DNA from: Erigeron canadensis
Taxonomy: Eukaryota > Streptophyta > Magnoliopsida > Asterales > Asteraceae
Direction of reading: 5' to 3'
Assembly: GCF_010389155.1 (NCBI RefSeq)
Contig: NC_057766.1
Coordinates: forward strand, 992,001-1,056,000
Length of the DNA: 64,000 nucleotides
The position numbers were made by a program, and so were the translations under genes. A model generated the notes under the pieces. It was not told the DNA's origin, searched no databases, and was given only the letters and a program-made list of their open reading frames with translations. Below, one piece after another: positions 48,655 through 60,161 of the stretch. Position 1 is the first letter of the stretch. Each line of letters starts with the position of its first letter.

Positions 48655-49986
48655 ATGGATATTGAAATCATCTCCCAAGAAAGCATCAAGCCATCTTCCC
48701 CAACACCACCAAACTTGAAAACATTTGAGCTTTCTCTCCTTGACCAACTTATTATCAGTCCATATGTACCAATCATCTTATACTACCCAAATAACAATGG
48801 TGATACCATTTTCCAAGCTATAGAAAGATCAATAGCTCTAAAAAAGTCTTTGTCCAAAACATTGACTCAGTTTTACCCACTTGCTGGCAGAGTCAAGGAC
48901 AATCTTTCTATCGATTGCGACGACGTTGGTGCTAACTTTGTGTTAGCTTTGGTTCATCGTCGTCTTGATGAGTTTTTGCGCAATCCTGACCACGGATTGA
49001 TCAATAGGTTTTTGCCATTTGAGCCTAGTTTTGATGAATCTAGTGCGGGTGAAGCTCGTGTAACAAATGTTCAAATGAACATTTTTGAATGTGGTGGAAT
49101 CGTCATTGGTTTGTGCATTTCGCACAAGATCCTTGATGGGGCTGCTCTTCACACTTTTCTTAAAGGATGGTCCAATATGGCAAGTGGGGCTAAAGAAGTT
49201 GTCTATCCGAATTTAACGGCACCATCTCTTTTCCCTGCTAAAAGTTCATGGCTTAGGGACATATCAATGGTCATATCTCAATCACTATTAAAACAAGGAA
49301 AATGTGTCACGAAAAGATTCTTATTTGGTTCAGATGCTATAGCCAAACTTAAGACAAAGGCGGCTACAAATGGAGTTCAAAACCCAACTCGTGTTGAGGC
49401 AGTATCCGCTTTGATATGGAAGTGTGCAATGGCGGCTTCTAAAGAAGCATGTGGTTTACAGAACACTTCTCGCCTGACCCATTTTGTAAATCTGCGTAAA
49501 AAACTTGGACCGACTTTATCAAAACACTCTATATGTAACTTGATCTGGATCGCAAACGCAGTGTGCCCAGATAGCCATGAGACCACGTTGGATGGTTTGG
49601 CAAATAAGGTTCGCGAAAGCATTTCCAAAATCGATGTTGAGTTTGTGAACAAGGCTCAAGGTGATGAAGGGTACATTGCTATAATGAAGTCACTTCAAGA
49701 AATGGGACAAGTTGCCTCCAAAGGGCCTATAGACAACTATAGTTTTACAAGCTGGTGCAACATGGGTTTCTATGAAATCGATTTTGGATGGGGAAAACCG
49801 AGTTGGGTCACTGGTCTCGTAGGTGACGGTGTCCCGGTGTTCATGAATCTTGTTAGCCTAATGGATGCAAAATCTGGTGATGGAGGAATAGAAGCATGGT
49901 TGAATCTGGATGAAATAGATATGAAAATTCTTCAAGGAAACCAAGAGTTACTTGCTTATGCTTCACTAGATCCAAGTCCTCTTTAA
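48655..49986 (+). CDS. BAHD acyltransferase, vinorine synthase-like
   Basis: A single-exon, intact 443-residue frame, the usual family length. BAHD enzymes transfer an acyl group from a CoA thioester to an alcohol or amine in the cytosol. The catalytic HXXXD is HKILD (157-161), and the structural DFGWG motif is intact at 376-380. N-terminal landmarks are LSLLDQ, YYPNN and LTQFYPLAGRV. The overall pattern resembles the vinorine synthase / deacetylvindoline-type clade (clade III), which acylates alkaloid, terpenoid or other specialised-metabolite hydroxyls. Donor and acceptor cannot be read from sequence. The start at 48655 follows an AT-rich leader with a TATA box about 115 bp upstream. It lies between two FMO copies and in the same orientation as FMO copy B, 1.15 kb downstream. 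Confidence 0.95.
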   Translation: MDIEIISQESIKPSSPTPPNLKTFELSLLDQLIISPYVPIILYYPNNNGDTIFQAIERSIALKKSLSKTLTQFYPLAGRVKDNLSIDCDDVGANFVLALVHRRLDEFLRNPDHGLINRFLPFEPSFDESSAGEARVTNVQMNIFECGGIVIGLCISHKILDGAALHTFLKGWSNMASGAKEVVYPNLTAPSLFPAKSSWLRDISMVISQSLLKQGKCVTKRFLFGSDAIAKLKTKAATNGVQNPTRVEAVSALIWKCAMAASKEACGLQNTSRLTHFVNLRKKLGPTLSKHSICNLIWIANAVCPDSHETTLDGLANKVRESISKIDVEFVNKAQGDEGYIAIMKSLQEMGQVASKGPIDNYSFTSWCNMGFYEIDFGWGKPSWVTGLVGDGVPVFMNLVSLMDAKSGDGGIEAWLNLDEIDMKILQGNQELLAYASLDPSPL

Positions 49987-51139
49987 AACTATGATGAAGT
50001 TGGTGCATTACAAATTCATGGGCCATATCATCATCCCTTTAATTTTCATTTTCCTTAAGTATGTAACGATTAAGAATTAAATTTAAGTGTATGTGAATAA
50101 GGCTCATTTCACATGGGCTTATCAGTTTGTGATAATCTAAGATTTTTAATTAAAATTTTCCATATATGAAAGGTTTAATTTTTTAAAGTCAACCATGCAT
50201 GATGAAACAGCTTAATATATTGGCTTTTCAAATCGCTTAATTAGCATCTTTCCATTTAGTATCTTTTTGATACTGCTTCTAACATATAGATACGCGCTAA
50301 TATATTTCATTCGTTGTCTCTTGTGGCTGGCTATTCGGATCTAGGATCTAATTACATAGGTTAAAAGCTTAATTGGGTCAACAAATTTTACGGATAAGAA
50401 ACTTCATTTGGGATAAACATAATAGTTTAAATCGGGTCTTCACAAAATGTCAAGTCTATATCAAAATCACCTTCACCTTTCTTATAACTTTTTACGACAG
50501 AGTAATTAGTCATTAGATGTCCATCTATACAGGAAACCTGAATTGGGGAAATTTTACCCGTTTATCTGTTTATTAACAATATGAAGTAAATGATCTGTCA
50601 ATAATAGCAATCATTTTCCCTGTGGTATGCTATAAGCTGTAAGGCTGTAACTAATCAGATACATAACAAATAAACAACAATCTAGAAAAATAATTTGTGA
50701 GTAAACTTTCTTCATGGCAAAATAAAGGCTTGAAGAGTGAAGACTAATGTTAACTTAGATTATGAATCATTAAGTCAAGTCAATATATCACCAAACAAGT
50801 GTTACAAATTTAGATATAGGGATTAAGGTACCATATGACTCCTTACTCCTTAGTCATTGCAAGATCAAGCCCATAACGAGGGGATTGGGCCTTGTAAATT
50901 TAGATACGGGCTCATGGTTTAGTATGAATTAAACAAATGATGGGCCAAACTCAGTTGAGTTAATTTATAGAAATTACATTGCTCCAAATTTTAAATTTAC
51001 AATAGGTATAATATACAAATACAATACGATACAATTTATAGTTCTTCATGCATGAGACATGATGACCAAAAACACACAACATTAATATCTCAAGAAAACA
51101 AGTAACTAATTTCAAACCAAAACCTCTGGTAACCCAAAA
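49987..51139. other. Spacer between BAHD gene and FMO copy B
   Basis: No gene. The last 80 bp (GATGACCAAAA, TTTCAAACCAAAACCTCTG) match the leader of FMO copy A at 16331-16415, so leader and promoter-proximal sequence were duplicated with the gene. Confidence 0.6.
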
Positions 51140-54100
51140 ATGCGCAACGACAAAGAAATTGCCATTGTTGGGGCTGGAATCAGCGGCTTGACTGCATGCA
51201 AACATATAATGGATAAAGGTTTCCGGCCGGTGGTTTTTGAGTCCTGGTGCTCCATTGGTGGTGTATGGGCTCACCAGACCATTGAATCCACCAAACTTCA
51301 AACCCCAAAAACTTATTATCAGTTTTCAGATTGGCCATGGCCATCTTCTGTCACAGATGTCTTTCCTGATCATAATCAAGTTTCTGAGTACATTAAATCC
51401 TATGCTATACACTTTGATCTCTTGCCAAGAATCAAGCTCAATCATAAGGTGTTGGCTATTGATTACTCTTTACCATTAGATGATGATGATGATGAGATGT
51501 ACGGTAATTGGGATGAGTGGGGTGGCAATGGAGGGCCTTTCTCTGACCTTGATGGGAAATGGAAATTGCTTGTGCAAGACAATCTCTATCCATCAGAACC
51601 ACCAAAGGTTATTAGCTGCAATTTCATACATGGGATTTGCTAAATAAGGCCCCAGACACTAGTTAGTAGATATTCAATGAACTCTGAGTTTCTTAATATA
51701 GATATCCAAAACAACCACGGTGTACCAAAATTATGACAGCGACTAGATATCTAAAACACTTATGGCATTAAAGACGTCTGTTTGATTTTGGGCCTAATCA
51801 ATTGGGTGTTTTTGCTAAATCCAACCCTTAAGGCTGTTTAAGGTGCATTAAATAGTTGTATATTTGAAATTTTTTTTGAAATGGGCGTATTTCAAGGGTG
51901 TTTTGTCAAACAAGTTTTGGAAATAATTTTTTACGAAAGTAGTGAATCCGGTTTTTGAAATACCGGATTCAAATTTTCTAGTCAAATCCGGTATTTGAAA
52001 TACCGGTTTCAAAAAGAATATTTGAATCCGGTATTTCAAATACCGGACTCGAGTTTGATGTGACACACTCTGACATTGCATGTTGACTGAACAGTCAATG
52101 TTTTCACGTACATCGAAACCGGTTTTTGAAATACCGGTTTGAACCTAACCCTAACACGTGTCGATGCCTGGTGATACCCTAGTTGATGTGATGTGACAAG
52201 GTTCAGAGGTGCAGGAAAGGTGGCAGTAGGAACAGTACTACGTGACTATGAATCCGGTATTTCAAAAACCGGATTCAAGTCGAGACAAAAAACCCCATGC
52301 AACGTAACAGACTATCTACTGTATATATACATGCATATTTACTCATAGATGATCACGCAAAAACATATATTTCTCATACAAGCAACCATTAATTTATCAA
52401 AGCAGTATTTTCATAAACAAAAATGGCCTCTATCAATGTTAGTTGTGTTCCTAGAAACCCAGAGTTGTTGTGGCTACAAGCTGCAGATGAACATCGGTCA
52501 TACAACATCTCCCATGACCGTGCCCTCACAGAAAAGCCACGTTGCAGAAGAGGTGATGGAGGGCTTAACAGACAACTGCAAGATGGTGTGCCCAACGAGG
52601 TTGTATACTATATCAAGAGTGCTGGGTTTTACGAACTCTTCCAGGCATATACATGCCAACTTGATCATTCTTTGATCATTGTGTTGACTGAGCGATGGCG
52701 TCCAGAAACCAACACGTTTCACCTTCCTGTCGGTGAAGCGACTGTCACCTTGCAATATGTGCAGGTGATATGGGGTTTTTCAAAAACCAGTTATTGCAGG
52801 TTTGTGTCAGGTTGATGTGCAAGGTGTGCAGCATGATGTGACCGTGAATAGGGGTAATGGGTACTAAGTTCGAAACCGGTAATTCAAAAACCGGTTTCAA
52901 ATCTATATATATACCCCCATTCGGCTGGTTCTAGCAATTTACCAACTACAAAAAAACCATCCAAAGAATTTCATAAATTATATCTGAGATGGCAGGTCCT
53001 TCTGGTGCTAATTCAGTTCCAAATCTCACCCGGTTTGGAGCACATGAGAGGGTTCGGATTGACGGAATTGATGATAACAAGTGTAAAAATGAGGTAATAA
53101 CTTTAATTGATCATTTGAAGGGGAAAAAGTCGGAGTATGAGGGTGAGATCTTTGAACATGAAAGAGTGGTACAACCGTCCACAATAGACAACAGGTACTT
53201 GTGCTACTTGCGGGAGAAGGTCCAATGGTTGCAATTAAGCATTGGGCATCTTACTTTTGCCGAGTCCTCAATGACAAGCACGATTCAGCACTAGACTAGC
53301 TATCATCATGAATTTGGCCCGGTTGGTAGGCGAACTGATGGTTACGTGACTGATCCGGGAGAGGAATATGCCGAAGACCCCGAAGCTGCAATCTCACCTG
53401 ACTATGAGGCCGGTGAATACATTCACCGTAATGATGGTGACAGTGACGTAGACTCAAATGATTCCCGATTTGGTTCGCCATATTATTCGGTTCACCGTAA
53501 CGATTGCAACCTTTAAATTCTACTCTTTTTGTAATCGTTTTCGTTCGGAATAAAATAAGTTTTTTAATTAGTTTTATAATGCTTTTAATGTTATTCTGTT
53601 TTAAAATAACTGGCCAAAAAATACGAAGATGACGTAAAACAAACATAAATTTCACAAATTTTCATACATGAAAACGGCTAAGCAAAGATAAACTTAACGG
53701 ATTAAAACATCAAACAACAACAGCACACAATAACAGAAACAGAAAAACGACAACATTATTGCCAAATTCAAAGTTCAGGGCATGTCTTCTTGTTATGGCC
53801 CAATTAACCGCAAACGCCACATCTAGCTTGTTGTCTTGAGGTCGAAGATCTGCTGGTAGAACTCTCATCCATCTCGTTCCGGTAACGTCTGGTGCGTCTT
53901 CTACCCCTATGCGTGACCAGTTTTGCCGGGTCTCCCTGTATCTTCCAATCTACCTACGCCCAGTAATGCACGTCTCGGAGGGGAGCAAGTGCAGCATTAT
54001 ACTGACTTATCCACGTCCTAGTTGTGTACCTCTTGCTAGGAAGATTAGCAGCTATCTCTTCTCTACATCCGCAAACAGCAATGGCATGAGAACATGGAAA

Positions 54101-57100
54101 CCTTTGATGCTGCCAAGCTCCACAAGAGCATTTTTTCCTATTCGCCGTCATGACAACGTTGCATGTGTTCTCGCCTTGTGCATTTCTTTGGTTTGTTATG
54201 ACCGTGTAATCTCCTGATCGCTCAGAAAAAACTTCCACCCTATGACCTGTTGAGGCTCTTGCACGCAACTGCCACATTTTGGGAGTTAGTGGTGGGTTCC
54301 AATTGTTGGCCCTCCGGTATTGGTTGACAAAATGGTCTCTTGTCCAGGTAAATGTGGTCTCAATTAAAGCTTTAATGGGTAGCATTCGAGCCTTACCAAG
54401 GATTTTGTTTTGGCACTCGACAATGTTTGTCGTTAAGTTACCCCAACGGCGAAGCCCCGAGTCGTGCCTTAGAGTCCACTTATCTAGACCAATATTTCTT
54501 AAATACGGCCAAACATCATTATCTTCACCCTTGATTTCCCTCACCGTCCAAGTATACTTGGATGATTGGGAAGTGGAACCGATAACCCAAGTAAGATTTT
54601 TGATTCTCCTGTTCTTGAAGTGCGAGTTCACATTGCTACAAACGTGCCTCAAACAATACCGATGATGCCACCCCTGAATTTGGTTCACTGCATTAAGAAT
54701 GCCTTGGTGACGGTTTGAAATGATACACAAATCACCCTGCCGCTGCGATCCGACATGCTCTTCAAAGAGATTTAGAAACCATGCCCAACTTTCATTAGAC
54801 TCTTCATCAACCAAGGCAAAAGCGACCGGCAATAGTTGTCCATTGGCGTTCTTCGTGACTACAGTTAGCAACTTACCCTTGTAGCTGCCTTTCAAATGAG
54901 TGCCATCGACAAAGATCACTGGAATACAATGTTGGAATGCCCTAATCGCCGGTCCAAAAGCCCAGAATACAAACTTGAATTCTTGGATGTGGCTTGAACT
55001 AGTTGGCGAATGGAGCCATTCCACAACAGTGTCAGGGTAGAACGTTGTAATTCGGCAACATACCTGGGCAATGCATCAAAGTTACTCGGCCAAGTTCCAT
55101 ACAACCTTCAATTGCTATCCTTCTTGCATTCCACGCCTTGGCGTAGCTCATATCCACATTGAAAGTTGCTTTTACTTGTGCCTGGATCTGTCTGACTTTA
55201 TAAGTTAACTCTTCCCGCACGTTAGGTAAAATTTCAGAAGCAATCATACTTGCTGTCATACAACGGTTGTTGTTAGATATCACTTCTCCATAGCAATTGT
55301 GACTCTCCAGCCACTTTGTGATCTGAAACATGCCTAACTTGTTTCTGCTTGTTCCAACTACAACCCACCTACACGGGACCCGGTCCGAAACACCACGATA
55401 ATTCTTCCCCCTTATCATGCACTGTGCTTTCCAAAACGTTGGCCTTGTATCCATTACAATAAGTTCTCTGTTTTCTCTTATGTTCCAAAGCCTAACAGCG
55501 TGTACAAGTTCCGCCTTGCTTTGAAAAAACATTCCTTTTTCTATCACATTTCTTTCTCTCGACCAAAAGACCACATCTTCTTGAACTTCATTGAATGGCA
55601 TTAGAGCATCTTCATTATCATCGACGAGATTAAGAAGTTCTTGATGCTCCAAAGGACCTTGTGCATGGGCCCCTTCTTCTTCTTCGTCTCCAGATACATC
55701 CCCATCAACGCTATAGTCGTCAATGGTATCATCACTTGTATAAGGTGCCTCGTCACTTGAGCCAACACCCATTGGATCAATTTCATCATCATCTTGAACA
55801 TCTTCATCGTCTTCATTGTTGTTGTCTTCATCATCGTCATTGTCTTCATCATCATCATTGTCTTCATCACCTTCGTTCTCTTTATCTTCTGGTTCGTTAC
55901 TTCCTTGGAAATAACATTGGCTTTGAGTCAAGCTTAACAACTGGTTTGTAAAAGTAGGCTCGAACTTCACTTCAAATTGCGCTTCACCGAGATGATAAAT
56001 CATTGCCAAAGTATTATCATCCGTAATTAAGTTCCTAAAAGGAACACCCTTAAATTCATACCACAAATATAATTGCAGTTTGAACTGTTGTTTTGAAACA
56101 CCAAAACAACTGTAAGTCATATCACAGATTTGTGAATAAGTCATCATGTGGAAAATGGGAAAACTTTTTCTTTTCGATGGATCTGTATTTTGAAGGATCC
56201 CATTTATGAATGATACATGATCATCCCATATTAACTGAACTACAATGGGTTTGAATGATGAAGAAGAAGCTATTTTTTTTTAAAGTGTTTGAAATGTTAT
56301 CTAAAAATGTTTGTTGAGTACTGATAATGTTTAATGATGAAGAAGAAGCCATCACATACTATATATATACAACAAAAATTTAATTAGGTTTACATATCAT
56401 ATTAGGGTTTCACCAGAGTTCGACACGTGTTAGGGTTACAACGAAACCGGTTTTTCAAATACCGGTTTCGAAGTACGTGCAGTCAACCAATCAACAGTCC
56501 ACTGTACAAGTCAACCTGCGAAGTGTCACATCTTGTCTGAAACCGGTATTTCAAATACCGGATTCAAACCGGGTATTATGAAACCGGTATTTCAAATACC
56601 GGACTCGAGTGGGATTTTTGAATCCGGTATTTGAAAAACCGGAATAACTGCTTTTGTAATTTTTTCTTTCCAAAACTTGTTTGACAAAACACCCTTGAAA
56701 TATGCCCGTTTCAAAAAAAATTTCTTGTATATTTACCATAAAATTCAGGGGTGTAACTTTTTGATACAGAACGTACAAATTTTTTATGCACGTTAAATGC
56801 AGCTCTAAGGACTGTATTACATTTTCCTAATTAGCACAACAGATTAATTATGTATATAATTTGGGCAGGCTTATGAAGTTGATTTCGTGATATTATGCAA
56901 TGGAAACTATAGCAACTTTCCTAATGTGCCCCAATTCCCAACGGGCGAAGGGCCAGAAATATTTGATGGTATGGCTCTACACTCCATGGAATATGCATCA
57001 ATGAGCACATCCCATGCCGCCGATTTCATCAAAGACAAACGGGTCACAATTGTCGGATTTCAAAAGTCAGCAATCGACATTGCAGTTGAAGTTGCTAAAA

Positions 57101-58487
57101 CAAATGGTACTACATATGTTCCGACACTATGACATTATGTAAATCTTGTGCTTTTTTTTAACTACATATGTCATATTCTTTGAATGACATGTGTGAGCAA
57201 GGGCGAGCTCGGCTAATTGTGTGAATATTTGTTAGGCGCTAAGCACCCATGTACAGTTGTGTACAAGAGGGCGCACTGGACGATCCCAGAACATCTGAAC
57301 GAACTTCACTTTAGAGTACTAAACCGGTTCTCGGAACTCATGATTCATAAGCCTTGTGAGGGCTTCTTCCTTTGGCTTTTGGTCATTCTTCTGTATCCTT
57401 TGGTAAATTCTAAACACTTTAATTTCGAGTTTCATTTACTCACTGCAACTCGATCATATTTTTAAACTTTTGGAACAATGCGTGTCAATTCTTAAAGTGA
57501 TCCATTTTAATTTATCCAGTAAATGTTTGGCTTTTACTTTGTTTATTATTACTGTATCAGTTTTTCAAAACTCATTAAGTACGTACTTACACTTTAATTG
57601 CAGTTATGGATGTTCTCGACTTTGACAGAAACTTATCTGAAATGGATATATCCATTGAAGAAACACAATATGATTCCAAAACACAGCTTCATAACACAAC
57701 TCGCTTCGTGTATGTTGCCTGTATTACCCTCTACCTTTTACAAAAGAGTTGAAGGAAGCATACTACTGAAAAAATCTCAAAACTTTCACTTCTCTAAAAG
57801 CGGTATCGTTCTTGACCAAGAATTGACACCATTAGCAACAGATATCGTCATCTTTGCAACTGGTTTTAGACCAGATGACAATTTTGCCAACATTTTCAAA
57901 TCGCAGTACTTCCAAAGCTGTATATTAGGATCCTCGGCTCCCTTCTACAGGTGCACTTATCTTATGCCAATCTAGACATCTAGTTGCTTATGGATTACTA
58001 GTAAAGTTGGAAACATCTTGACTCTTGGATTAAAATCAAGGGTCAACATCTTCAACTTTACAAGTAAGTTGTCTTCAACTATAGATAATCTCGATCAATC
58101 CCTAAAATACATTTGTTATTCCATGCATAAATACTTTACAGGGAATGCATACATCCTCGGATCCCACAAGTAGCAATACTCGGGTATTCAGAGAGTCCAT
58201 CAAACTTATATACGACAGAGATCAGGAGCAAATGGTTGGCACATTTTATGGCTGGAAACATGAAGCTTCCCACCATTGAAGCCATGGAAGAAGATACCGA
58301 AAATTGGGAAAATTTCATGAGGAATTATGCTTTCAAAACCTACAAGAGAGCTTGTATTACTTTCTTGCTTCAAATCCATTATAATGATTTGTTGTGCAAA
58401 GACATGGGTTGCAACCCAAGGAGGAAGTCATGGTTTATACCAGAGTTGTTTGCACCATATGCCCCGACCGATTATGCTAACCTTTGA
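51140..58487 (+). CDS. Flavin-containing monooxygenase copy B (FMO1-like), intact
   Basis: Exons are 51140-51607, 56869-57106, 57236-57402, 57604-57950 and 58142-58487. All have GT-AG borders with phases 0,1,0,2, giving 521 residues. The enzyme is expected to use FAD and NADPH to oxygenate a nitrogen or sulfur centre. Visible are the FAD motif GAGISG (11-16), the FMO signature [11 protein letters not shown] (188-198), the NADPH-side GFQKSA (219-224) and FATGF (375-379). Size and motifs place it near plant FMO1-type enzymes. The substrate is not deducible, and the S-oxygenase group is an alternative. Copy A, 35 kb upstream in the same orientation, has the same exon pattern but a premature stop. 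Intron 1 is 5.26 kb because a Mutator-like element sits in it, whereas in copy A it is 175 bp. Introns 3 and 4 are short here (201 and 191 bp). Confidence 0.93.
51833..52160. repeat. Left inverted terminal region of the MULE
   Basis: It contains four CCGGTWTTTSAAATACCGG palindromes, at 51948, 51988, 52028 and 52119 (19 bp each). It pairs with 56440-56803. Confidence 0.8.
52423..52815 (+). pseudogene. Truncated plant mobile domain (PMD) reading frame in MULE
   Basis: 130 codons with MASINVSC at the start. The part [24 protein letters not shown] in families is here [20 protein letters not shown], preceded by [19 protein letters not shown]. These are the hallmark blocks of the plant mobile domain (PF10536; MAIN/MAIL-type and transposon-borne proteins). 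The similarity stops near VQVIWG (about codon 112), after which the frame reads into a palindrome-like GGTTTTTCAAAAACC stretch and ends. A normal PMD is several hundred residues, so most is missing. It starts near GATCACGCAAAAAC leader sequence inside the MULE. Family recognition is firm; function is not. Confidence 0.8.
52876..52894. repeat. Isolated CCGG palindrome upstream of second MULE frame
   Basis: CCGGTAATTCAAAAACCGG, followed by TATATATATA (about 52903-52912) and then the ATG at 52989. Confidence 0.6.
52989..53514 (+). pseudogene. Unrecognised second plus-strand frame of the MULE
   Basis: The frame starts [16 protein letters not shown] and runs 101 codons to TAG at 53292-53294. It continues in the same frame for 73 further codons ([37 protein letters not shown]) to TAA at 53512-53514. 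Continuity beyond the stop suggests one original protein of about 175 residues with a nonsense change. The first half is predicted helical ([17 protein letters not shown]); the second is acidic and low-complexity. A TATA-like run lies about 80 bp upstream. I do not recognise the family. It may be an accessory protein of this MULE type. Confidence 0.55.
53768..56147 (-). pseudogene. Mutator-type transposase with four lesions
   Basis: On the minus strand, 56147-55085 carries an N-terminal region with a long Asp/Glu/Asn run. A MuDR-type DNA-binding domain follows ([30 protein letters not shown]). Frame changes near 55085 and 55030 lead into the MULE catalytic domain ([33 protein letters not shown]). 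A SWIM zinc finger follows ([16 protein letters not shown]), and TAG at 53954-53956 interrupts the frame. The basic tail continues to a CCHC knuckle (CGVCG, then GHNKKTC), interrupted by TAA at 53804-53806. The second catalytic aspartate, expected in an SDRH-like motif, reads SNRH here. The domain order is canonical. Inactive as it stands. Confidence 0.88.
56440..56803. repeat. Right inverted terminal region of the MULE
   Basis: CCGG palindromes at 56447, 56543, 56584 and 56624. It pairs with 51833-52160. Confidence 0.8.
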
Positions 58488-60064
58488 TTACTCTCGATCT
58501 AGCTTAATTAGAACTACCCATCAATTCTTGGTACATGGTGGTCGAAATGGGTAGGCTATCTTTGATAACAAATAAGTGGGAATTAGTTCAGATTGCTTGT
58601 TTAGATCTACCTAGGCCGAACTGTTTATAATTCGATATTGTGTGTTTTTGGAAGGTCGTTTATAGGGACCTTTTAAAGCTAGCCACCTTATAATGACTTT
58701 CAAAATCAATAGCGCGCAAGTGCCAAAATACCAAATGTTCTTTGCTTAAAAAGGACACCATATAACTGTAAAAGTTTCACACCATGTCCTCTCAATTAAA
58801 AGCATCCAAATAACTTCCATGTCCGATGTATGACCAAAAATTTGGGGCATCTGTTCCTAGATAGCTATTTGTTACCGATTTTTTCTCTTCTCCAGCTAAT
58901 TACCAGAGACCACATTTACCACAAATGGTGGTGCAGCCTGGTTTCACACCTCGGGTGATTGTAGTTGGTTTCTTAAGCACAAAACAGCTAATTTACTCTC
59001 CAAATCAAAATTTGACATTAGTATAGTTACAGACTGCAATTAGAAAATGAGTTGACTGGTTGAGCACTACTCTTCCCTTCACAATAAGCTTTTTAGACGA
59101 GCTAACGAGAGAATTGCCTTGTGAGGTCAAGCAAAGAGATGTTATTCATGATCGCAGGCCTAGTGGGGAACCCCAAGGGGTGTTTAACATGGTTCAAGTG
59201 AACAAGATGCATGTTTGTTTAGACATTGTGGCTCGAACCAATCTACCTCCAGTCTAACAAGGGCCTTCGATGTTATCAGCATTGCCACAAACAACTGTAT
59301 AGTCAGATGCTGAGAGAAAAGAGAGGTAAGTTGGAACTGACAGCATTACGATAGGTATACAACTGGTCAACTACTATACCAGACCTAGCTGCTAAGGTAT
59401 TTATATTAGTGGGTTCATGTTTACCATATAAAGAGATACAAGGTCAAGGCACAATTCATTGAAATCAATGCCAAAACTAGTCTTCAGCATGACATGACTT
59501 TTCATCACATCACAAAAATGTCCCCGAGAAACTACAACCAGTAAAATTTTGATACAACAAAAATGTTACATCTCTAACGGGTCAAATGGGTAAAATGAAA
59601 AATTAGCTTAGACGCAGATGAGTTACAAGTCGCTTTAAGTGTATGTTTGATGCATAAAACATTCTATTTAAATATTGAAAATAATATAATCTAAAATAAT
59701 TATTTAAAATACTGAATATTTGGACAGAAAAGGTAAACCCTATATGGCCTAACCCATTTTGACCCATACAATGATTACCTACGGTCAAATCTATATGGAG
59801 GTTTCTAGGACTATATGTCCATTTCTTTGTGTAGTGTTGTATTGTTGCTGAAACTATTACATATGACTCGGTCATAAAGGCAGCAACGAAATTACAAAAG
59901 TTTCAGCAGAGGAAGTCGGTCTTTGTGTAGTGTGGTATACGGTATTGTTGCTGAAAATAAGGTACCTTTCAAATGAAATTGTATGCTTCCATCAACATTG
60001 TAAACATGTAATTGGCTTGTGCTGTCAGTTTTATAATACTGTTTGTTGGCTTACCGCTTACCAG
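58488..60064. other. Downstream region of FMO copy B
   Basis: No gene recognised. A 66-codon open stretch at 59060-59257 has no recognisable similarity. Confidence 0.5.
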
Positions 60065-60161
60065 ATACCTTCAATATTTATGGATGTCGCCACACCAACT
60101 GCAGATTGTCTAAATGTAGTGCATGGCTTACTTTCTCCAGTGATTACTGGGACATCAAAAG
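60065..60161 (+). pseudogene. Orphan exon-like stretch
   Basis: 97 bp bounded by CCGCTTACCAG and AAAAG|GTGAGA. It reads IPSIFMDVATPTADC and NVVHGLLSPVITGTSK in one frame. Both splice borders are good and the composition is protein-like. No neighbouring exons were identified and I do not recognise the family. It could be a remnant of the same unknown gene as 43.3-43.6 kb, which is a guess. Confidence 0.35.

Larger units (their letters stand above)
51833..56803. mobile_element. Mutator-like element (MULE) in FMO copy B intron 1
   Basis: Inverted termini are about 51833-52160 and about 56440-56803. They share GTATTTCAAGGGTGTTTTGTCAAACAAGTTTTGGAAA, CCGGATTCAAA, ATACCGG and GATGTGACAC blocks. The left end is GGCTGTTTAAGGTGCATTAAA and the inverted right end GCTGCATTTAACGTGCATAAA, with an indel of about 80 bp between arms. 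Inside are a minus-strand Mutator transposase (broken), a plus-strand plant-mobile-domain frame and a second plus-strand frame. Exact ends and target duplication could not be fixed. The transposase is antisense to the host gene. Confidence 0.85.

Noticed and set aside
53909..54665. Plus-strand frames of 102 and 128 codons
   Set aside because: Antisense shadows of the MULE transposase.
55661..55951. His-rich plus-strand frame
   Set aside because: Complement of the Asp/Glu-rich stretch in the MULE transposase.
59060..59257. Plus-strand frame of 65 codons
   Set aside because: No recognisable similarity, splice context or codon pattern to separate it from chance.
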